NCBI GenBank assembly: GCA_000969725.1
Contig: JXSR01S034455.1
Source: Ophiothrix spiculata
Taxonomy: Eukaryota > Echinodermata > Ophiuroidea > Amphilepidida > Ophiotrichidae
Length of the DNA: 24,065 bases
Strand: one strand, 5' to 3'
Positions 18,366 through 24,065 of the stretch are shown in pieces (the stretch's first letter is position 1; the number at the start of each line of letters is the position of its first letter). The notes below the pieces were generated by a model. It did not search any database, was not told where the DNA came from, and saw only the letters and a program-made list of their open reading frames with translations. The translations under genes and the position numbers were made by a program.

Positions 18366-18724
18366 GCTCCCGGAGGGGGGGGGGCACTACTGACCTAGAA
18401 AGGTAATACAGGTATGTTCGGCCCTCAAGACCCCCTTTTCACACCTTGTATGTCGCTCACTAGACCCCAACATTTCAAGCCCTATTTTTAAAAAATTTCA
18501 GGTTCCCTAGCCTCATTTTTTGAAATTTATTTCCCAAGACCCCCCATTTCAAAAATTTTGCCCACAAAACTAGTTCTGAAGGGTCATTTTTTGGTCCCTT
18601 CAGTTCTCTAGACCCCCTTTTCAGAGCCAATCTTCCGTTCCGTAGACTAGGGTTTCAGATATCGGGGCCGCACACCCCTACCAAAACCAAAGTTGGGTGC
18701 CCCCTCCCCTGGGGATTTGCTCTA
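18366..18724. repeat. G/C-run-bounded dispersed repeat with AGACCCCC motifs
   Basis: The left edge CCCGGA followed by a G-run and CAC (18369-18388) and the right edge GTGCCCCCTCCCCTGGGG (18698-18714) are roughly inverted. In between, four irregular copies of (A/T)AGACCCC(C) followed by TTTCA occur near 18427, 18462, 18537 and 18609. A 35-bp block at 18615-18649 recurs exactly at 20167-20201. Confidence 0.6.
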
Positions 18725-19026
18725 CCGCATATCTTGCAGAGTACCCAACAATGGAATAAAGGTCATAATCCTCTTTTGCATTGAAGGGACTTCTCAATAC
18801 CACCATTACCAAAAATGCATGAGTACTTTATTTCATCAGCTACTTGATGAATGATAGGATCTAATTGCAAAAGACACCATAAGTTTTTGAAACCGTTCAT
18901 GTTAAACGTCCGCGGAAGACATCGTGTGACCTGCTTTGGCCAATCAAAGATGATGGATCGTTTTGTGTGAATGGTTTTGAAAACGTAAGTGGTCTCAGGC
19001 ATTCATCTAGGGTATGGTATGAAATT

Positions 19027-19230
19027 CCGGGGGCCACTCAAGTATAATGCTGCAGGCATAGCGTGACCAAGAAAAAGGGTTTTTTTTAGGACGAAAGGGT
19101 GCATCAGGTGTGAATGGGCGAAAAAGGGTATATTTTGGCTTCAGAAACAATCACCCTTTAGGGGGCGTTTTGAGAAACTGGTCACGCTATGCCTGCAATA
19201 TTATACTCGAGTGTCCCCCCCACCCCCAGG
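19027..19230. mobile_element. 204-bp MITE with ~40-bp TIRs (CACTCRAGTATAATRYTGCA)
   Basis: The left arm (19027-19069) and right arm (19180-19230) are inverted copies: CACTC(A/G)AGTATAAT, TGCAGGCATAGCGTGACCA. The outer ends are G-runs or C-runs of unequal length. The interior AAAGGGT motifs are also partly inverted (AAAGGGTGCATC against CACCCTTTA). Non-coding. Confidence 0.85.
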
Positions 19231-20166
19231 TATTAAATGTACACTCTGGGTACTTGATTCTATTAGATGTTCAATGATTGGTTGCCATACTCGATTCCCA
19301 TAGTGTCTATAATATTTCATTGTTATCATCTTTTTTTCTGATGGCCCAAGAGCACTTTACAGATGTGAATAAACTTGATATTGTGATACATCAATAGAAG
19401 CATGAATTATTTTCTTCAAGTGAGGCTTTGGTGGGATATCAAACAGGAGCCATCAGGAGTTTCATTCTTAACACTCACGTGCATAAGGTGTTTCAGGCCC
19501 TGTATCCATTGGCTGTACCCATATTCCGTGTTCCCTTGTTTGTTTGTTTGTTTGTTTGTTTACCTCGGTTGGTCCGTGACGGACACATGCCATTAGATCC
19601 ATGATGAACTCATGGTCTCTTCCAAGCTCATACAAAAGTACCAACCTGGATAGCCAGAAATGGCTAATCTATGCATGCTGGCCAATGCATCTTTGAAAAG
19701 ATGCCGAAAATAGAAAAGATAGCAAGAAAAAGTGAAAGAGAAAGATGGCCACTCCCAACACAATTGTACAATTTACTCTTAGCCCTTACTCTCGTTTACT
19801 ATTAATAGTTTATAATTGTGCGGAGCAACAGACAAATTTTGTTCTGCTTAGTGATCATATCAGTGGTCTATGTACGGCAGACGATTCCTATGACCTGGCA
19901 GCACCAAACTCATATGAAACAACAAAAAGAAAAATCCGTCATTCTGTTTCAAAATGCCGGCCAGATTCCTAATTCTCGTCAAATTTTAATTTTTTACGAA
20001 AAATTTGCTGCCAAAAATTGGAAATCTGCTTTCCCAAAGGAATTTTTCAATGAAATTTGGGTCATAATAGCAGATAATTAAAAATACATTGCTGAAATGA
20101 TCATTTTAAAGAGATCATACCTAGATCCCATTGGTCAAACAAATTTTGAACAGTGTCATCATTTTA
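19231..20166. other. Intergenic stretch, simple repeat (TTTG)n
   Basis: It contains about six units of TTTG at 19536-19561. Two overlapping open frames (19745-19972 and 19818-20081) have no recognisable domain. No gene is supported. Confidence 0.5.
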
Positions 20167-20340
20167 CCCTTTTCAGAGCCAATCTTCCGTTCCGTAGACT
20201 ACAAGACCGAATTTTTTTGCATCAAAACATGCGCAACCCCTACCTTGACAATAATAAAACAGCTTTATTAGCTTATGTTGCGTTTTCGTGCTTCGCGCGA
20301 AAAACGAAATCATGGGTCCATATGGACCCCCCCCCCCCTT
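20167..20340. repeat. Dispersed repeat fragment sharing 35 bp with 18615-18649
   Basis: 20167-20201 is identical to 18615-18649 (CCCTTTTCAGAGCCAATCTT and following bases). Further on come a CG-rich hairpin (CGTTTTCGTGCTTCGCGCGA), a perfect 16-bp palindrome GGGTCCATATGGACCC at 20314-20329 and a run of 12 C at 20327-20338. Confidence 0.6.
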
Positions 20341-20680
20341 ATGCACTTAAGTGTTAAGCATCAGGGTTTAGCATGATCACACAAAAGCACCAAAGTTTGT
20401 CATCTTTGGGGTCCATCAAGAATTTTTTTTAAACATTTTCCCAGAACAATCTTTTACAATACCAATTCACCAATAAACAAACCAAACTGATCATAAATTC
20501 AATATTCTATGAATGTCGGCTAAAACAGATGACTCAAAACATCTATGCGGTGTCATTATTGAAGTGAAATTTGCGTTTAAAATGCATCTAACTTCCCTGT
20601 CGATTATAATTTAGACTAAAGAACCCCATGATTTTGGTTATTTTACTCTTTAAACTCGGGTTTACGCGATGCGTAAAATA

Positions 20681-21348
20681 TGTCCCCGCCGAATGTGGAG
20701 ATCAGTAATGCACATTGACCTGTTTAAATAGTATTCAGCTTCATATTAATGCATATCAAATGACTTCTAGATTACCTTTGGCACGAGCTCTGGGTGGGTT
20801 CTATGTGTGACTGTAGCAAATTTGACCCAAAGTAGGACAACCGGGGTCACCATTGACACTTTGACCTTATGACCTTGAATTTGGATCAAGCGCTATCCAT
20901 GGTCCAAGTTTATTCCACGCACGGTCAAGGATTTGTGAGTTATAGTTGTGACCTTGGATGACCTCTGGTGGTCAACTTTTTGAACATTTTTGAAAATTTG
21001 ACTTCAAATGATCTTTCGACCTTGACCTTGGGTCAAAGAGCTATCCATGGTCCAAATTTAATCTATATAGGGTCAAGGGTTCATGAGTTATAGTCGTGAC
21101 CTTGAAATGACCTCGGATCAACTTTTTGAACATTTTTAAAATTTGACCTCAAATGACCTTAACCACACACCCAAAAAGTTGCGCAGCGCAAGTATATCCC
21201 GAGACCCTTCATGTCACCAAGTTTCTTTACCGTAGGCCTTACGGTCCCGGAGATGAGGCAGGTTAATATTTGGGTTAACATTTCCATCATGGACACACGG
21301 ACGGAGCTCATTTTATAGTCCCCATCTTGAACTCGTTCGGCGGGGACA
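20681..21348. mobile_element. 668-bp element, perfect 13-bp TIR TGTCCCCGCCGAA, with duplicated TGACCTT-rich core
   Basis: TGTCCCCGCCGAA (20681-20693) is perfectly inverted at 21336-21348. The core holds two head-to-tail copies of about 150 bp (about 20860-21012 and 21013-21160) sharing GCTATCCATGGTCCAA, GAGTTATAGT(T/C)GTGACCTTG and ATCAACTTTTTGAACATTTT. TGACC(T) motifs occur more than ten times. The right part (ACACGGACGGAGCTCATTTT) resembles GGACGGAC-type repeats common in marine invertebrates. No target duplication and no coding frame. Confidence 0.7.
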
Positions 21349-21580
21349 ACAGTTTGCTAATAAAATAAGTATCAATTTAGTAAAAAATCATTAAGTACTG
21401 TTTAAAACATTTTTGGTTGATAACAGTCAAATGAAGAGATTTGTAATTAAAAAGAAAATTAATAAGAAAATACATAATACAAATACAACACAATGTTGAT
21501 AATTCCTGGTTAAAACCAGCATCCAATAATCTGCATTTCCCCTTGTAGAACCACTTCTATGACAAGCAGTGATATGATTT
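21349..21580. other. AT-rich spacer
   Basis: No feature was recognised between the repeat and the SINE. Confidence 0.5.
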
Positions 21581-21660
21581 GAGGGCGACGTGGCGTTGCG
21601 GTTAGAGCGTCGGTCTCGCAATCCATGGATCGTGGTTTCGAATCCCCAGCCCTGCCGCCT
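21581..21660 (+). mobile_element. tRNA-derived SINE head
   Basis: GACGTGGCGTTGCGGTTAGA contains a pol III A-box-like element and GGTTTCGAATCC a B box with one inserted T, spaced as in a tRNA (about 40 bp). CTCGCAA lies at the anticodon-loop position. The acceptor stem does not pair properly, so this is a tRNA-like SINE head rather than a tRNA gene. The body may extend to about 21780. It lies just downstream of the IPK-like gene and may be within its 3' UTR. Confidence 0.65.
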
Positions 21661-21862
21661 GAGCTACCAAAAAGCCCAACAGTAAAATTCTGTTGTTTCT
21701 TATCTATCAGAATTTCGGGCCTCGAATCCGGTGAAATGGGCGTCAAATCTGTGTATGTATAAATGGCATGTGCTCGCCTTGTCAAAGTTGGCGCTGGTGC
21801 CTCTCATGTGGAGTTCTGCCGACGACAGATACAGATCATTTTGAAATGAGTGCTTCATATCA

Positions 21863-22207
21863 TCAGGCATTTTCATGATATAGAATTTCAGTCATAAATC
21901 CGGGTGTAATTTCCCCAGTTGTGACTAACTTGACCGAAGCATCTGTCTGTAGTTTTGCAATATAAATCTTGGTGTTTCCACGACTCCTTCCAGCAATCCT
22001 GCAAGCACAGTCAATCTTAGCCGACATGCCACCAGTCACATCATGGCCAGACACAGAGGTTGTCAAGGTGGTTGCTAGGCAGCCATTTTGATTGACAGTG
22101 ATTTGTGAGATGTGATTGGCTCCTGGTTGGTCAGGTGGAATATCATATATGCCGTTTACATCCGTCAGGAAGACAACTCTCTTGGGCTTGAAACGTCTGC
22201 TCAGTTC
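21863..22207 (-). CDS. IPK: Isopentenyl phosphate kinase, last exon
   Basis: The exon follows acceptor TTTATTTGCAG (minus strand) and encodes 114 residues with TGA at 21865-21863. ELSRRFKPKRVVFLTDVNGI opens it: a helix, then the nucleotide-binding strand and TDV(N/D)G(I/V)Y motif of amino-acid-kinase-fold enzymes. Further on, HDVTGGMSAKIDCA matches the DVTGGM..K(V/I) loop of isopentenyl phosphate kinases (glutamate 5-kinase has a similar TGGM..K). IPK phosphorylates isopentenyl phosphate to isopentenyl diphosphate in the alternative mevalonate pathway of archaea, plants and some animals. The C-terminus has GEITPGFMTEI where a G-T is common. N-terminal exons (Gly-rich loop, catalytic His) were not found. 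The acceptor overlaps a TTG, but that is not a start. Remembered family motifs, no search. Confidence 0.85.
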   Translation of the reverse strand, partial: ELSRRFKPKRVVFLTDVNGIYDIPPDQPGANHISQITVNQNGCLATTLTTSVSGHDVTGGMSAKIDCACRIAGRSRGNTKIYIAKLQTDASVKLVTTGEITPGFMTEILYHENA

Positions 22208-22877
22208 CTGCAAATAAATTGTGGAAAGAAACTTTACTAGGGTTACTTCAATGTCGATGTTAGTCTGGTGAGGATTATATATAATAGTAATCCCATATTT
22301 TGCCAGATACTAAAAGTAGCATTTACACAATATGTTTTAACTGATTCTACTTTGTGAAGACCTACTGATTAAAGATCCGACTGATGCCAAAATTGTGACC
22401 TTGAGCAATTTGAGAAATCAAAGATGGCCGCCAAAATGGCCACCAAAACATATTGACAATATCTCAGCCTCTGAAACACCAAATAGGTTAATTTTGGTGC
22501 CAATGTATAGGTTTAAGGGGTTAACAGAAGTCAAGAAAAAATTCTTGACACCATTTAAGGTTTCCTTCATAAAAATTCAAAATGGCCACCAAAATACATT
22601 TTTTACAATATCTCAGCTTCTGAAGCAGATATAAAAATTTTGGTGACGAAGTATAGGTTGTAGGAGTCATACCGACCTAGTTAAGAGCAAGTAACTACCT
22701 GGTAAAGCTTGTTAACAGCCCCATAGCTAATGAGCAGTTTTGTAGAACTAAGCACTACTTGCAGCTTGTCATTTTCGTTGAAATATTTTCTTCCGAAATT
22801 TTTTCTTGGGGTGAAATTTTTTACCATGGTGTAAACTGTTCATGTAAAACTGGCAGGTAGCCTTAACAGAGACTTAC
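22208..22877 (-). other. Probable IPK intron with a 147-bp tandem repeat
   Basis: It ends in acceptor TTTGCAG at 22208-22214 (minus strand). It contains CAAAATGGCCACCAAAA at 22431 and 22578, each followed about 20 bp later by CAATATCTCAGC and a TTTTGGTG..GTATAGGTT block, a two-copy repeat of about 147 bp. If the microexon is wrong, the intron extends further right. Confidence 0.5.
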
Positions 22878-23313
22878 TACAATCACGAGATCTCCTCGGG
22901 GTATACAACATCCCCTAGATTAGTCAATAAGCCATTTCAATAATTCAGATCAGAATGCATTGTGGGTAACATGAGGAATATTATAGTGCTGGCTCATATC
23001 CAGTATTCCAGTGGAAGTGAACTTTGCACTTTTACAAAAATTAACTTTTAGTTCGTTTGAAGTGTTTTTGAATGTGATGAATATTCTAAAATAATAAAAT
23101 AATTATCAAAGAGACTTACTTAAACTGCCTATCTGTCAGTGGTGTTTCTTGTGAAAGACATCACAAGTCAGAAAGTATTTGTAAAGTAGTCAACGGAAGG
23201 ATTACGTTAGTATATCCCCTGTCCAAAACATAATTTTTACCCACAATGCATTCCGATCTGAAATATCAAAATGGCTTTATTATAACCCCATGTAAAACTA
23301 GCAGGTAGCCTTA
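22841..23313. repeat. Mixed direct and inverted repeat pair
   Basis: CATGTAAAACTGGCAGGTAG (22841-22865 with its continuation) recurs in the same orientation at 23289-23313 with one mismatch. Between them, 22931-22969 and 23237-23275 are inverted copies (35 of 39 positions; GAATGCATTGTGGGTAA). It may be an element flanked by a direct duplication. The candidate IPK microexon sits between the left members of the two pairs. Confidence 0.7.
22878..22914 (-). CDS. IPK: Candidate 37-nt microexon of the isopentenyl phosphate kinase
   Basis: On the minus strand, ACTAATCTAG precedes 22914 and GTAAGTC follows 22878. The 37 bases give one split-codon base and GCCIPRGDLVIV, ending in phase 0 as needed for the next exon. 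In IPKs this position carries a G-C-T-I-(L/I)-S-G-D-x-I type motif, and the distance from GD to the TD of the TDVNG motif (20 residues) equals what I recall for an archaeal IPK. The pyrimidine tract is weak, and P-R replaces the usual hydrophobic-Ser before GD. This is tentative. Confidence 0.35.
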
Positions 23314-24065
23314 GGTGGGGTTCCCTTTCGATTACGGGCACTTGTGCATACATCGGGATGGGTTTACGAAGCCGTGATTACGGGGAAAAACTGGGTAATT
23401 ACGAAGTGTTAGTGGGTAATTACATTAATACCCAACTAAGAACTACGCAAAGTTGTCAAACTGTTTACAAGTTGAGTCCTCTAGATTTATTGATCGATCA
23501 ATATTCCTCTTTTGTCAGTGTTGATTTGGTCGATGGGGATAATAACCAATTATCCCTGCAATTTTCTTGGTCTATCGACTTTTAAATATGAGTCAATAAT
23601 TGATTGAAACAAACTAATTAGGTCAAATGCAGAGTTTAAATGAATAAATTTAAGTTTTTGCAAATACCGCATATAAAATTATGGTAGTTGGACAAAAAAT
23701 ATGTTAACAGAATATATTCTTAGACTAATTCCCGAAATAACAATATTGGAAATCTGCAATATTAGTATGCTTTTAATCATGTTCTGTACGTCAATTGCAA
23801 CACTAAATGTGTTTTATTAAAGGAAACCGTGGGAATAGAATGATTAAAAATACGGACAGTTCCGTGAGGCACTTCACTGTAATGAGTGGACGCGGTCAAA
23901 TAGGGCATGAATAGGGTTAATATAGGCCCCGCTTGACGTCTCGCTCATCATAGGCGCATGGCATTCCCTTAGTTTGATTGAAATATATGAGTTTTTTAAC
24001 GTTGTATAGGCCTAATTAATGTTTCATTGGTGTTAAAGGGAAAGGTCGTTATGTTAATCATTGGT
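23314..24065. other. AT-rich stretch, no feature recognised
   Basis: No exon of the IPK gene was found here on the minus strand. A 75-codon + strand frame at 23358-23585 has no domain. The IPK N-terminal exons probably lie to the right of the window. Confidence 0.45.

Noticed and set aside
19745-20081. Two overlapping + strand frames of 75 and 87 codons
   Set aside because: Low-complexity translations without known motifs; they overlap in different frames and lack splice or start context.
21510-21785. 91-codon minus-strand frame downstream of IPK
   Set aside because: It covers the tRNA-like SINE in antisense; its RRP/SS-rich content comes from the repeat.
22895-22915. GDVVYPEEIS reading in another frame of the IPK microexon region
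   Set aside because: It resembles the (H)GDVV motif of IPK but is followed at once by a stop and is in a frame that does not fit the splice sites.
1-24065. CRISPR array, operon or other prokaryote-type system
   Set aside because: No regularly spaced short repeats and no clustered ORFs; the gene structure is clearly eukaryotic.

Overview
This is a eukaryotic genomic window: it has spliced genes with GT-AG introns, AT-rich intergenic DNA, a scaffold gap of about 866 N, and very many small transposon remnants. The protein content (a neurabin-type scaffold and an isopentenyl phosphate kinase) and the repeats (tRNA-headed SINEs, a CR1-like LINE tail, a Penelope-like fragment, many MITEs) suggest a marine invertebrate, perhaps a deuterostome such as a hemichordate, echinoderm or cephalochordate. 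I cannot name the species from the sequence alone.

Layout. Positions 1-4009 hold a possible LTR-element primer-binding site at the very left edge and three MITE-like inverted-repeat elements, one with another element nested in its terminal repeat. Positions 4010-9819 carry the last four exons I can see, on the + strand, of a neurabin/spinophilin (PPP1R9)-like gene. The final two exons encode a SAM domain and a basic helical tail, followed by a stop at 9817-9819. Its introns are heavily remodelled. The acceptor-proximal part of intron 1 is duplicated. The end of the second exon with its splice donor is tandemly duplicated inside intron 2, and both copies of that duplication were later hit by different insertions (a perfect 66-bp palindrome; a Penelope-like fragment in an inverted repeat). 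Positions 9820-21580 are 3' UTR and intergenic DNA with the gap (11639-12504) and at least seven inverted-repeat elements. Positions 21863-22207, on the - strand, hold the last exon of an isopentenyl phosphate kinase; a candidate 37-nt microexon upstream of it lies at 22878-22914. The rest, to 24065, has repeats and no gene I can support.

The two genes converge and are unrelated in function: one is an actin/PP1-type scaffold, the other an enzyme of an alternative mevalonate route to isopentenyl diphosphate. I see no operon-like or defence-like system. The most interesting content is the insertion history of the neurabin introns, the element nested exactly at TTAA inside a mariner-like terminal repeat, and the possible IPK microexon.
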